Shown here piece by piece: positions 24,447 to 32,747 of a stretch of DNA of 52,124 bases (the first letter of the stretch is position 1; the number at the start of each line of letters is the position of its first letter). Origin of the DNA: Methanobacteriota archaeon (GTDB lineage: Archaea; Halobacteriota; Methanomicrobia; Methanomicrobiales; Methanomicrobiaceae); assembly GCA_016841665.1 (NCBI GenBank), contig JAENYT010000011.1:1-52124 (forward strand), written 5' to 3'. A program made the position numbers and the translations under genes. The notes under the pieces are model-generated. The model searched no databases and was not told the origin of the DNA. It saw only the letters and a program-made list of their open reading frames with translations.

Positions 24447-24835
24447 AGTTCATTCTCAACACCGGCAGGACCGTCACCCAGGGCCGGCATGTCGAGCACA
24501 AGTACCACCAGGGCTACTTCGAGGAGACATCTTCCTGCTTTATCCACCCCCTCGATCTCATGGATCTGGACCTGGAGGACGGGGAGCATGTGGAAGTCGT
24601 CAGCGAGTGGGGATCGGTGGTGCTCAGGGCCGTGAGCTGCGAAGACCTGCGAAAGGGCATGATCTTCGTGCCCTTGGGCCCATTTGCCAACCACATCATC
24701 CCTCCCCGCACCCACTCCACTGGGATGCCGGACTTCAAGAATATCACGGTGGAGCTCGCACGTACCGAGCGTGAGCGGTTGACCCAGTGGGAACTCATGG
24801 AAAAGATCGGAGGCAAGCGCTATGAAAATCAATGA
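24443..24835 (+). CDS. fwdD: Formylmethanofuran dehydrogenase subunit D
   Basis: A 130-aa molybdopterin-dinucleotide-binding beta-barrel subunit of formylmethanofuran dehydrogenase (Fwd/Fmd), which reduces CO2 with methanofuran in the first step of methanogenesis. Seen are MKFILNTGRTVTQGRHVEHK at the start, the DLEDGEHVEVVSEWGSVV barrel strand pair, and GMIFVPLGPFANHIIPP with the late THSTGMPDFKNITV motif typical of FwdD. The start is GTG 24443 with GGAGGA upstream. Whether tungsten or molybdenum is used cannot be told. It overlaps the ferredoxin gene by 4 nt and fwdB by 14 nt. Confidence 0.9.
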   Translation: MKFILNTGRTVTQGRHVEHKYHQGYFEETSSCFIHPLDLMDLDLEDGEHVEVVSEWGSVVLRAVSCEDLRKGMIFVPLGPFANHIIPPRTHSTGMPDFKNITVELARTERERLTQWELMEKIGGKRYENQ

Positions 24836-26111
24836 TGTTGTCTGTCCGTTCTGCGGGTGCCTCTGCGACGACCTCGAGATTACCGTTGAGCACAACCGGA
24901 TCGTTGCGGTCGACAACGGCTGCACCCTCGCCAATGCCAAGTTCATGAGCAAAGAACAGCTTGCATCCCCGATCCGCAGGACCGGCGAAGGCTGGGAGAA
25001 TATCAGCTACGACGAGGCCATCCAGTACACCGTGGATATGCTCCTCGATGCAGACCGCCCCCTCCTCTACGGGTGGAGCGGAACGCACGGCGAGGCCCAG
25101 TGCATCGGGGTGCACGTGAGCGAGCTTGTGGGAGGCATCATCGACAGCACCACCTCGGTGTGCCACGGCCCCTCCATACTCGCCATTCAGGAGGTCGGCC
25201 ACCCCGGCTGCACCCTCGGGAGGGTGAAGAACCGTGCCGACGTGGTCATCTACTGGGGATGCAATCCCCTCGAAGCGCACCCGCGCCACATGAGCCGGTA
25301 TACCACCTATGCCGACGGCTACTTCCTCCAGAATGCGTTCAGGGAACGAAAAGTCATCGTGGTCGACGTCAGGGAGACCGAAACCGCACGGGTTGCCGAC
25401 GAGTTCATCAGGATCAAGGAGGGAGGGGACTACGCCGTGCTCTCCGCACTGCGGGCCATCGTCAGGGGCAAGGGCGATGTGGTGCCCGAGTCGGTCGCCG
25501 GCGTCTCCCGCTCCCAGCTCGAGCGGATCGTGACCCTCTGCAAGGACGCGAAATTTGGCGCCATCTTCTTCGGTCTCGGGCTGACCATGACGAGAGGCAA
25601 GTACAAAAATGTCCGCAACGCAATCGAACTGGTCGACGAGCTCTCCCGGCACACGAAATTCACCATCACCCCCATGCGGGGGCACTGGAACGTCTACGGC
25701 TCCAACGAGGTCTTCACCTGGATGACCGGCTACCCCTATGCCATCGACTTCTGCCGCGGGATCGCGTTCTACAATCCCGGGGAGACGTCCGCGATCGATC
25801 TCCTGGCCCGCAAGGAATGCGATGCCTGCCTGATCATCGGCAGCGATCCCGGTGCGCACTTCCCGCGGGGGTGTGTCGAGCACCTTGCGGAGATCCCCAC
25901 CGTGGTTATCGACCCGGTGCCCACCATGACCACCGCCTTGGCCGACGTGCAAATTCCTGTGGCGGTTTCCGGCATCGACGCCGACGGAACGGCGTACCGC
26001 ATGGACGGTGTCCCCATCAGGGTCAGGAAGGTGATCGAGCCGACGCTTCCCAACGATAGAGAGGTGTTGAAATCCATCCATGCAAAGATGAAGGAGGCCA
26101 AGGGACAATGA
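24822..26111 (+). CDS. fwdB: Formylmethanofuran dehydrogenase subunit B (formate dehydrogenase-like catalytic subunit)
   Basis: A 429-aa subunit homologous to formate dehydrogenase that reduces CO2 to formate before formate is passed to FwdA. The N terminus holds the [4Fe-4S] site (VVCPFCGCLCDDLE). The metal-ligand cysteine lies in STTSVCHGPSIL at about residue 110; some methanogens have selenocysteine there, but this gene uses a cysteine codon. Further pterin-binding regions include VIYWGCNPLEAHPRH and LIIGSDPGAHFP. Full family length, coupled to fwdD and fwdA by overlaps. Confidence 0.95.
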   Translation: MKINDVVCPFCGCLCDDLEITVEHNRIVAVDNGCTLANAKFMSKEQLASPIRRTGEGWENISYDEAIQYTVDMLLDADRPLLYGWSGTHGEAQCIGVHVSELVGGIIDSTTSVCHGPSILAIQEVGHPGCTLGRVKNRADVVIYWGCNPLEAHPRHMSRYTTYADGYFLQNAFRERKVIVVDVRETETARVADEFIRIKEGGDYAVLSALRAIVRGKGDVVPESVAGVSRSQLERIVTLCKDAKFGAIFFGLGLTMTRGKYKNVRNAIELVDELSRHTKFTITPMRGHWNVYGSNEVFTWMTGYPYAIDFCRGIAFYNPGETSAIDLLARKECDACLIIGSDPGAHFPRGCVEHLAEIPTVVIDPVPTMTTALADVQIPVAVSGIDADGTAYRMDGVPIRVRKVIEPTLPNDREVLKSIHAKMKEAKGQ

Positions 26112-27808
26112 CGGAACTGCTCATTCGCAACGCCTGCGTGATCGATCCCCTCAATGATATCTGCGGCGAGGTCATGGACATCGCTGTGCGGGACGGCAAG
26201 ATCGTGGAGAGCGTGGGCAGCGGTGCGGAGGTCATCGATGCGGGCGGCAGCCTCACCATGCCGGGCGGGATCGATTCACACACCCATATCTGCGGCACGA
26301 AGGTGAATTTCGGCCGCTATATGAGCCCCGAGGACATGCGTGCGGGACGGACGGCACGCCGGGGCCACATGCACTCCACCTCCGGCTACAGCGTGCCCAC
26401 CACCTACGGGACGAGTTACCGCTACAGCGCCATGGGCTACACGACGGCGCTCGAAGGCGCCATGGCGCCGCTCGAGGCCCGCCACACGCACGAGGAATTC
26501 ACCCACACACCGCTGCAGGACATGATGGCCAACACCCTCTTCGACGGGAACTGGCCGATCATGCAGGCGATCCATGACGGCGATATACGAAGGGCGGCAG
26601 CGATCGTCGGCTGGACGCTCTCGGCGGTGAAGGGCTTTGCCATCAAACTGACCAATCCCGGGGGCACGGAGGCATGGGGATGGGGCAAGGATGTCGCCTC
26701 CATTCGCGACCCGGTCCCCCATTTCGAGGTGACGCCCGCAGAGATCATCCGGGCGATGATCGAGGCAAACGAGATGCTCAACCTCCCCCACTCGGTGCAC
26801 CTGCACTGCAACTGCCTGGGAAAGCCCGGCAACCACCAGTGCACCCTCGAAACCTTCGATCTCGTCCCCAACGCAAATAACAAGCGCCAGAGTCTCTACG
26901 CCACCCACGTCCAGTTCCACTCCTACGGCGGGTCGAGCTGGCGGGATATCTGCTCGCGCTCGGAGGAGATCTGCAGGGCCATCAACAGCAAGCCCCAGAT
27001 CGTGATCGATATGGGACAGGTGATGTTCGGCAAAACCACCACCATGACCGCCGACGGCCCCATGGAGTTCAACCTCTACCGGCTCTACCACAACAAGTGG
27101 AGCAACCACGACGTGGAACTGGAGACGGGATCGGGGATCATCCCGGTGTACTACAGCCGCAAAAACCTCGTCAACTCCATCATGTGGTCCATCGGCCTCG
27201 AACTGGCACTGCTCACGGACAACCCCTGGCAGTGCATTCTCTCCACCGACAACCCGAACGGGGCCCCCTTCGTGAAATATCCCGAAATCATGGCGCTCCT
27301 GATGAGCAAACGCTACCGCAACGAGATATTCGGGACCGTTCACCCCGACACCGAGCACAACGTGCCCCTTGCCGCCATCGACCGGGAACTCACCTGGAAC
27401 GATATCGCCATCATGACCCGCGGCGCCCCGGCAAAGGCGCTGGGCATCGAGGATCTGGGCAAGGGCCACCTCGGCGAGGGGGCGGATGCGGATATCGCCA
27501 TCTACCCCATCAACATCAATGAGACGGACCCCGCAACCTCGGCGGAAGAGGTGATCAGGGCTTTTGGCCAGACCGACTACACCATCAAACGCGGCAGGGT
27601 GGTCTGCCGCCAGGGGACATGCATGGTGGACGGGAAAAACACCACCATCTGGGTGGACCCGCACATTTCTGAAAATTACAGCATGGACCACGATCCCGAA
27701 TTTGCCAAAAATTTCGACCGCTATTACACCGTCCGGATGAGCAACTATCCCGTGCAGGAGGAGTATATCCGGCGCAACCTCTGCATCGAGACGGAGGCGC
27801 AGCTATGA
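26108..27808 (+). CDS. fwdA: Formylmethanofuran dehydrogenase subunit A (amidohydrolase-type)
   Basis: A 566-aa dinuclear metal amidohydrolase that condenses formate with methanofuran. Metal-binding motifs are GGIDSHTHICGTK near residue 57, the lysine to be carboxylated in GFAIKLTNPGG near 180, HLHCNCLGKPGNH, THVQFHSYGG and the catalytic Asp in LSTDNPNGAPF near 385. All expected ligands are present. It overlaps fwdB by 4 nt and fwdC by 4 nt, so the D-B-A-C order is complete. Confidence 0.96.
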   Translation: MTELLIRNACVIDPLNDICGEVMDIAVRDGKIVESVGSGAEVIDAGGSLTMPGGIDSHTHICGTKVNFGRYMSPEDMRAGRTARRGHMHSTSGYSVPTTYGTSYRYSAMGYTTALEGAMAPLEARHTHEEFTHTPLQDMMANTLFDGNWPIMQAIHDGDIRRAAAIVGWTLSAVKGFAIKLTNPGGTEAWGWGKDVASIRDPVPHFEVTPAEIIRAMIEANEMLNLPHSVHLHCNCLGKPGNHQCTLETFDLVPNANNKRQSLYATHVQFHSYGGSSWRDICSRSEEICRAINSKPQIVIDMGQVMFGKTTTMTADGPMEFNLYRLYHNKWSNHDVELETGSGIIPVYYSRKNLVNSIMWSIGLELALLTDNPWQCILSTDNPNGAPFVKYPEIMALLMSKRYRNEIFGTVHPDTEHNVPLAAIDRELTWNDIAIMTRGAPAKALGIEDLGKGHLGEGADADIAIYPININETDPATSAEEVIRAFGQTDYTIKRGRVVCRQGTCMVDGKNTTIWVDPHISENYSMDHDPEFAKNFDRYYTVRMSNYPVQEEYIRRNLCIETEAQL

Positions 27809-28575
27809 AGGTGACGCTGGAAGTTAAACCCCGGCAAAAACCCTATCTTCCCATCGAGGCCGAGGGGATCGTGCCCCGCACCTTCTTCGAGGGAACAGAT
27901 TCCCTGACCGTGTTTCGCGGAAACAAGGAGCTGCCGCTGGAAGAGATCTTCAACGTCGCCATCGAGGGGGAGGCGGAATCGGTGGACGAGGTGGAGATCA
28001 TTATCCTCGGCGACAGCTCCCGGATCAAGCGCGTGGGCGAGTACATGGACGGGGGCCGCATCCATATCACGGGCGATATCGGCATGCACTGCGGTAATTT
28101 CATGAGCGCAGGAGAGATCGTCATCGACGGTAACGCCGATGCCTGGCTCGGCAGGGAGATGCGTGGCGGAAGGATCCGCTGCCACGGCAGCGCGGGCGAC
28201 TACTGTGCCGCCGGCTACCGCGGGGAAAAGCGGGGGATGCGCGGGGGCACCGTCGAGGTCTTCGGCGATGCGGGGGACTTTACCGCCGAAACGCTCGCAG
28301 GCGGTAGCGTGATCATCCACGGCAATGCGGGGGATCTCTCCGGCGTGGACATGAAGGAGGGGGAACTGACCATCATGGGCGATACGTCAAGGGCCTGCGC
28401 CAACATGAGTGGAGGGATGGCGTACGTCCACGGGACCGTGAACGACATGATCCCCACCTTCAGAAAGATCGGCCAGGAGAAGGTGAACGGGGAACCATAC
28501 ACCCGATTCTCCGGGGATATCGCAAACAGAGGAAAAGGAACCCTTTTTATCAGGAACTATAAATATCTAGACTGA
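27805..28575 (+). CDS. fwdC: Formylmethanofuran dehydrogenase subunit C
   Basis: A 256-aa subunit made largely of a right-handed beta-helix with GxxG repeats (GGRIHITGDIGMHCGNFMSAG, GGRIRCHGSAGDYC, GGTVEVFGDAGDF, GGSVIIHGNAGD), related to the C-terminal domain of glutamate synthase. It scaffolds the A and B subunits. Its stop overlaps by one base the ATG of a small zinc-ribbon gene. Confidence 0.94.
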   Translation: MKVTLEVKPRQKPYLPIEAEGIVPRTFFEGTDSLTVFRGNKELPLEEIFNVAIEGEAESVDEVEIIILGDSSRIKRVGEYMDGGRIHITGDIGMHCGNFMSAGEIVIDGNADAWLGREMRGGRIRCHGSAGDYCAAGYRGEKRGMRGGTVEVFGDAGDFTAETLAGGSVIIHGNAGDLSGVDMKEGELTIMGDTSRACANMSGGMAYVHGTVNDMIPTFRKIGQEKVNGEPYTRFSGDIANRGKGTLFIRNYKYLD

Positions 28576-28724
28576 TGATCCGACATACCTGCGGTTACGA
28601 AGCATCGTTGTACTGCAAAAAGTGCGGACGGCCCATGGCACAGACGGAAAAAGGCCAGATCTGGTGTCCTCATTGCGGGAGAAAAATCCACCTGGTCTGC
28701 CCGGGATGCGGCAAACTCTGGTAA
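28575..28724 (+). CDS. Small double zinc-ribbon protein at the end of the fwd operon
   Basis: A 49-aa protein reading MIRHTCGYEASLYCKKCGRP and later WCPHCGRKIHLVCPGCGKLW. It has four Cys pairs or half-pairs (HTC, CKKC, CPHC, CPGC), which would bind one or two zinc ions or a cluster. The ATG uses the last base of the fwdC stop (TGATG), so it should be translated together with fwdC. No function is known to me; its place suggests a role tied to Fwd, such as assembly. Confidence 0.6.
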   Translation: MIRHTCGYEASLYCKKCGRPMAQTEKGQIWCPHCGRKIHLVCPGCGKLW

Positions 28725-28991
28725 TCACATCCGGCTTCTCACCAGACGTGCATACTCGGCACGAAGCCGCTCTTTTTCGTCCCGTGTGAGATCGTCCTTC
28801 CCGCTCGCATGGAGGTAGGTCTCCAGTTCGCCTGCGATCTCTTCCGCATCGCGGTGGCTCTCCACCTCGACATACACCGGCGCCTTCGAGACGTCGATAG
28901 CCTCTCCGCAGGTATGGCAGAGCTTCCAGTTCTGGTACCGGTCGATGTAGGTGAACGTATGGCATCCCGGGCAGCGGATCACCGTGTACAT
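28725..28991 (-). CDS. Zinc-ribbon protein, DUF1922-like
   Basis: An 88-aa protein with an N-terminal zinc ribbon: MYTVIRCPGCHTFTYIDR and KLCHTCGEAIDV provide two CxxC pairs. A VEVESHRDAEEIAGELE segment and a helical C terminus follow. This matches the DUF1922 layout of small methanogen proteins. It converges with the Fwd operon, ending directly beside its last gene. The start ATG 28991 is chosen because the ribbon begins there. Function unknown. Confidence 0.6.
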   Translation of the reverse strand: MYTVIRCPGCHTFTYIDRYQNWKLCHTCGEAIDVSKAPVYVEVESHRDAEEIAGELETYLHASGKDDLTRDEKERLRAEYARLVRSRM

Positions 28992-29086
28992 CTTCAAGCG
29001 ATCATCACCGCCGGAGATAAAGAATGTTTGCGTGGATCCCCGGTGCCGGAAGTGCATTGCAGCGCTCGCCGCAATGGATCGTGATT

Positions 29087-29093
29087 AAAAAAA
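29087..29093 (-). terminator. T-tract terminator of the metal ABC operon
   Basis: Seven T residues on the minus strand, beginning seven bases after the stop codon of the solute-binding protein gene. This is the usual form of an archaeal transcription terminator. Confidence 0.5.
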
Positions 29094-29099
29094 TGGGGA

Positions 29100-30083
29100 T
29101 TAGCGGGACCTTGCAGCGAACACCATCACCGCGAGGAGTGAAAGGAGCGCTGGAAAGACGCCCAGAGGCGCCTGTGCCTGACCCTGTGTCTCCACGGGTG
29201 CGGATCCCGCCGGTGGTTCGCCGGCCATCACAAGGTGCTTGTTATACTCAAGAACCTCGGGGATGGTACCTGCGTCCGGCACAGATTTGGGGAAATTCGT
29301 GAAGATCACTCGCTGTGCATCGATGCCGTTGTCATGCAACGCTTCTTCGATGCCCTTACCCAGCTCACCGGACTGCATGTTTTCGATGACATATCTGACG
29401 TCCCTGTATTTTTCGGGATCCGCATAGATGTCATCAACACATTTTTTCGCAGTGAACTGGCCGTTCTGATAGAATTCGGGGGCAAATATGCTTACCACGT
29501 TCAGGCCGAGCCACTGCTCCGCGGCATCCTTCTGCCAGACAATGACGATAACATCCTGGCCCGCAATCCGCGCTTCCTGTTCTGCCGTCACATCCGCCGC
29601 ATCGATGAGCGCGACGTAGTCGGCCAGCCGTTCCTCATAGTAGGCGGCATTCCCGGCATCGGCTTCGGAGAGCCACCCCTCGACTTCCTCCGCGAGGAGT
29701 TTGGCATTATCCGGGGTGTTCCAGGTCCTCTGGGGGTTTTCAAGCTCAACCCAGGTGATCTCCCCGTAGTCATTGGCCAGCATGTACTCATCAACCACCG
29801 GGATGACATGGGGATTGTCCACGGTAAAATTGTGGCAGACAAAGAGATCCGCATCCCTGATAAACTCTTTTTCCATCTGGATCCGGTTTGGTATAATCTC
29901 TCCCTGCATGTGCGGGCAGATGGTGGGATCCGCGATATAGAGCGTCTCCACCTGATCCCCTCCGATGAATTCGATCGGCTCCCAGAGCACCGTTGTCGTG
30001 GAAACAACCGTTAATTCAGCAGCGGCTGGAGCCACCGCACAGAAAAGAATGAGTAACCCAACAAGCACCTCTCTCAGGTTCAT
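29100..30083 (-). CDS. Metal ABC transporter substrate-binding protein (ZnuA/TroA-like) with membrane anchor
   Basis: A 327-aa extracellular binding protein. A signal peptide (VLVGLLILFCAVAPAAA) is followed by a TroA-type fold: TVVSTTTVLWEPIEFIGGDQVE, the PHMQ-containing loop (ICPHMQGEIIPNRIQMEK), a long linking helix, and a second lobe with VIVIVWQKDAAEQWLGLNVV. A Gly/Pro/Gln linker leads to a C-terminal membrane helix and RSR. Only the PH histidine of the usual His/His/His/Asp metal site is clear; the position of the second-lobe histidine is a tryptophan. The metal may therefore not be zinc or manganese. It is the last gene of the operon. Confidence 0.78.
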   Translation of the reverse strand: MNLREVLVGLLILFCAVAPAAAELTVVSTTTVLWEPIEFIGGDQVETLYIADPTICPHMQGEIIPNRIQMEKEFIRDADLFVCHNFTVDNPHVIPVVDEYMLANDYGEITWVELENPQRTWNTPDNAKLLAEEVEGWLSEADAGNAAYYEERLADYVALIDAADVTAEQEARIAGQDVIVIVWQKDAAEQWLGLNVVSIFAPEFYQNGQFTAKKCVDDIYADPEKYRDVRYVIENMQSGELGKGIEEALHDNGIDAQRVIFTNFPKSVPDAGTIPEVLEYNKHLVMAGEPPAGSAPVETQGQAQAPLGVFPALLSLLAVMVFAARSR

Positions 30084-30108
30084 AGTGGTTAATTATACAA
30101 AATTATTA

Positions 30109-30939
30109 TTAAATCTTACTTCTTGATATCTTTCTTTTCGGAGATATGATGACGGCGAGGGCAAACACGATGCTGAACAGCACCGCAGTGAACGGGCCCA
30201 CCGGGAGGGAGACTTCCAGACTGTAGAGGGCTCCGCTGACACTGATGAGTGCCGCAACCACCGGAGCGAGCATGAACATGTCCCTGACATTATAGCAGAA
30301 CTGGTACACGATAGCCGCGGGGGTCACCAGCCATACATAGAGCAGGAGCCCGCCAATGATATTCAGGCTGAGCGCGACCGTCAGGGCGATGATGAACAAC
30401 GTGGCATAGTAAATCGGCGTGACATTGATTCCGGAGGATACCGCAATTTTACGGTCGAATATGATGGTCGTTATCTCTTTGTAGAACAGGGCCACGAACA
30501 CCACCGCCACGAGGGAGATGATTGCCAGACTGTAGACCTCCTCTCGATAGAGTGAAATGACATCGCCAAACAGGAGCACATTCGCATTGAACCCCCTGCC
30601 CAGATACTGCATATAGGCAATGAAAAAAATGGCAAGCGCCATTGATATGCCGAACAACACGCCCAGCGTGGTGTCCACCGACATCTTCGCCTTCTGGCTC
30701 AACGGGCCGATGAGCATCGCGACCACGATGCTGCACAGGATAGCCATCGAGGTCGAGCCGATATTGAGGAACAGCCCGAGTGCCGCCCCGGCAAAGGCTG
30801 CATGTGCCATGGTGAATCCGATGGAGGAGATTTTGATCTGAGTTATGATCACCCCAAGGACACTGCAGGCAATGGAGGCGAAGAGCATTGCCTCAACCGC
30901 GTGACAGACGATGTTATTGGGTATGATGCATTCCAGCAC
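30109..30939 (-). CDS. Metal ABC transporter permease (ABC-3 family)
   Basis: A 276-aa membrane protein with eight or so helices of the ZnuB/MntB family. Typical features are IACSVLGVIITQIKISSIGFTMAHAAFAGAALGL near the N terminus and a GGLLLYVWLVTPAAIVYQF segment. Two copies would form the channel. GTG 30939 directly follows the TAA of the ATPase gene, with no gap, and fits the family start. The C-terminal tail is basic (SPKRKISRSKI). Confidence 0.88.
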   Translation of the reverse strand: MLECIIPNNIVCHAVEAMLFASIACSVLGVIITQIKISSIGFTMAHAAFAGAALGLFLNIGSTSMAILCSIVVAMLIGPLSQKAKMSVDTTLGVLFGISMALAIFFIAYMQYLGRGFNANVLLFGDVISLYREEVYSLAIISLVAVVFVALFYKEITTIIFDRKIAVSSGINVTPIYYATLFIIALTVALSLNIIGGLLLYVWLVTPAAIVYQFCYNVRDMFMLAPVVAALISVSGALYSLEVSLPVGPFTAVLFSIVFALAVIISPKRKISRSKI

Positions 30940-31677
30940 TTATACCACTCCGGATGCGGACTTGACCCGCGCCTCTACATCGCCGGGATGGCTCACCGCA
31001 TCATAGGTGATGTTCCCGTCGTTCATGACCAGAACCCTGATATCCCGGTCGGGGAGATCGTCAAAGGCGTGGGAGACCATCATTATGGATATTCCTTTTC
31101 CAGCAATGTTTTCTAGAATTCCGGTGATGAATTCCCGTGCGGCGATATCAAGATTGGAAAACGGTTCGTCGAGGAGAAGAAGTGACGGTTCTTTTGCCAG
31201 GTTCTGAGCGATCAGGACTTTTTGCTGCTGCCCACCGCTCAGGATCCCGATGGGCTTGGCGGCCAGATCCTCGATGCCCACCAGGTGCATCGCCTGATCC
31301 GCTGCCCGGAAATCCGCTTTGCAGGGACGTTTCAGGCAGCCCATAATCCCGTACCGCCCCATCATCACCACCTGTTCGGCCGTATAGGGGGTGAGGGGAT
31401 CAAAGGCGAAGTTCTGGATCACATACCCCACCTTTCTTCTGACCTGCAGACCTTCCTTTCGCACATCGAGCCCGCAGACACTGGCGCTGCCATGGGTGAT
31501 TTTCAGCATCCCCATGATCGACTCGAGCAGCGTCGTTTTGCCTGCACCGTTCGGCCCCCCGACAAGTACATATTCCCCTTCGCGCACTTCGAGGGAGATA
31601 TTGCGGAGCGTGGGGACATTTGCCCCCTCATAGGCCGTGTAGACGCCATCAAGATAGATGGTTCGGTTTTCAGTCAT
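30940..31677 (-). CDS. Metal ABC transporter ATP-binding protein
   Basis: A 245-aa ABC ATPase with Walker A GGPNGAGKTTL near residue 40, a Q-loop region VIQNFAFDPL, signature LSGGQQQKVLIAQ and Walker B LLLLDEPFSNLD, followed by the switch His in MMVSHAFDD. It belongs to the ZnuC/MntA group by context. Start ATG 31677 (MTENRTIYLDGV) overlaps the end of the FmdE-family gene by 8 nt, so the two are coupled. Confidence 0.9.
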   Translation of the reverse strand: MTENRTIYLDGVYTAYEGANVPTLRNISLEVREGEYVLVGGPNGAGKTTLLESIMGMLKITHGSASVCGLDVRKEGLQVRRKVGYVIQNFAFDPLTPYTAEQVVMMGRYGIMGCLKRPCKADFRAADQAMHLVGIEDLAAKPIGILSGGQQQKVLIAQNLAKEPSLLLLDEPFSNLDIAAREFITGILENIAGKGISIMMVSHAFDDLPDRDIRVLVMNDGNITYDAVSHPGDVEARVKSASGVV

Positions 31678-32119
31678 ATGCAGGTATGATCCATTCGACC
31701 GAAAAGAGCTCGTCATCGGCAAAATTGCTCATGTCCACGGCAATCTGCTCGATGTTTTCCTCGTAGCTGTCATCGCGAGGTGGTGTTTCAAAGGAAAGAG
31801 GACGGACTACCAGTGTCCTGCCATTGCATTCGATCTCGCATCTGAAATCGGCATCAGTAATAATCTCGATATTTTTCTTCCCCAGAGTACAGCCACTTCC
31901 CATCTGCAATCCGTCAGCGATGCAGGTCTCCGGCGGCGTCCCGGAGCAATACACTCGGGCGCTGAGAGCGAAGGGATCATTGCAGAGTACCTCCCGGGCA
32001 TATCGACCCATCCGATACCCGATCACGAGAAACGGACCCAGATGTCCATGAAAAGCGGCAAGATCCTCGAGCGTAACGTCACGTTGGAGATGCGAATATC
32101 TGCACCGTGCATGAGCCAT
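31670..32119 (-). CDS. FmdE family protein
   Basis: A 149-aa protein of the FmdE family (named for a protein co-purifying with molybdenum formylmethanofuran dehydrogenase). The core motifs are AAFHGHLGPFLVIGYRMGRYA and SGTPPETCIADGLQMGSGCTLGKKNIEI, with conserved His and Cys residues likely to bind metal. Many FmdE proteins carry a C-terminal zinc finger; this one does not. Start ATG 32119 is chosen because a strong TATA box is centred 26 bp upstream (leaderless); an ATG at 32137 would lie too near that box. It leads a metal ABC transporter operon, which suggests a metal storage or delivery role. Confidence 0.8.
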   Translation of the reverse strand: MAHARCRYSHLQRDVTLEDLAAFHGHLGPFLVIGYRMGRYAREVLCNDPFALSARVYCSGTPPETCIADGLQMGSGCTLGKKNIEIITDADFRCEIECNGRTLVVRPLSFETPPRDDSYEENIEQIAVDMSNFADDELFSVEWIIPAYD

Positions 32120-32140
32120 AGTAAAAGATAGGCGCATAAT

Positions 32141-32150
32141 GATATATATT
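32141..32150 (-). promoter_or_regulatory. TATA box of the FmdE-ABC operon
   Basis: AATATATATC on the minus strand, centred about 26 bp before ATG 32119. It predicts a leaderless transcript and decides the start of the FmdE-family gene. Confidence 0.55.
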
Positions 32151-32182
32151 CAACGTTTCTTAATACCTAATAATACAATTAT

Positions 32183-32189
32183 AAAAAAA
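32183..32189 (-). terminator. T-tract downstream of the NifX-like gene
   Basis: Seven T residues on the minus strand about 30 bases after the stop at 32220. It would separate the NifX-like transcript from the FmdE-ABC operon. Confidence 0.45.
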
Positions 32190-32219
32190 GAAATTACTTT
32201 TCCGGCATTTCCATTCTGC

Positions 32220-32549
32220 CTAATGGTGGCAGACGTTGCTTCCCTGCTCGAGAGTGCCGTCGATGAAGTCTGAAGCCACCTGATCGATCTCTCCGGAGAC
32301 ACCGATGTAGACCTCGATCCCGTGCATGCAGAAGTTGTCCACGGCTTTGGGGCCCATGCCGCCCGCAAGCACCACATCCACGTTGTGGTCGGCCATCAGC
32401 TGGGGAAGCACGCCGGGGGCGTGGCCGGGATTCTGGATCTCTTCTCTCTCAATGATCTTTTTGTCTTCCACGGTAAAGATCACGAATCCCTGGCATTGAC
32501 CGAAATGCTCAGAGACCATATTCCCTTCCCTTGCAACTCCAATTTTCAT
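32220..32549 (-). CDS. NifX/NifB-C-terminal-like (dinitrogenase iron-molybdenum cofactor family) protein
   Basis: A 109-aa protein of the family that binds iron-sulfur or Fe-Mo cofactor precursors (NifX, NafY, NifB tail, MTH1175). It begins MKIGVAREGNMVSEHFGQCQGF, where the SEHFGQ motif is diagnostic, and continues with VLAGGMGPKAVDNFCMHGIEVYIG. A C-terminal CHH may add metal ligands. No nif genes are present, so it is probably a stand-alone metallocluster carrier, perhaps linked with the FmdE-metal transporter genes just downstream on the same strand. Confidence 0.85.
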   Translation of the reverse strand: MKIGVAREGNMVSEHFGQCQGFVIFTVEDKKIIEREEIQNPGHAPGVLPQLMADHNVDVVLAGGMGPKAVDNFCMHGIEVYIGVSGEIDQVASDFIDGTLEQGSNVCHH

Positions 32550-32747
32550 TGCGCAATCAACTCGAACCTGTTATTGCTTAGTATCTGTGAGGGATTCTCA
32601 TAAAACCATGTGACGCGGCCGGCCCCGCGGTCGTGGCACGGCGGCAGGGAGAAAAAGGCCGACTGCGGCAGCATATCCCTGAATGCGCCGGTTCGCCCGC
32701 AGAAGACGACACAGACTTTTTTGTAGTCAACCGCCGACCATAGCAGT

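Noticed and set aside
25120-25175. Selenocysteine at the FwdB metal-ligand position
   Set aside because: The codon in STTSVCHGPS is a cysteine codon (TGC), not TGA.
26276-27691. Long open frame antisense to fwdA
   Set aside because: FwdA is complete with all metal ligands; the reverse frame has no domain.
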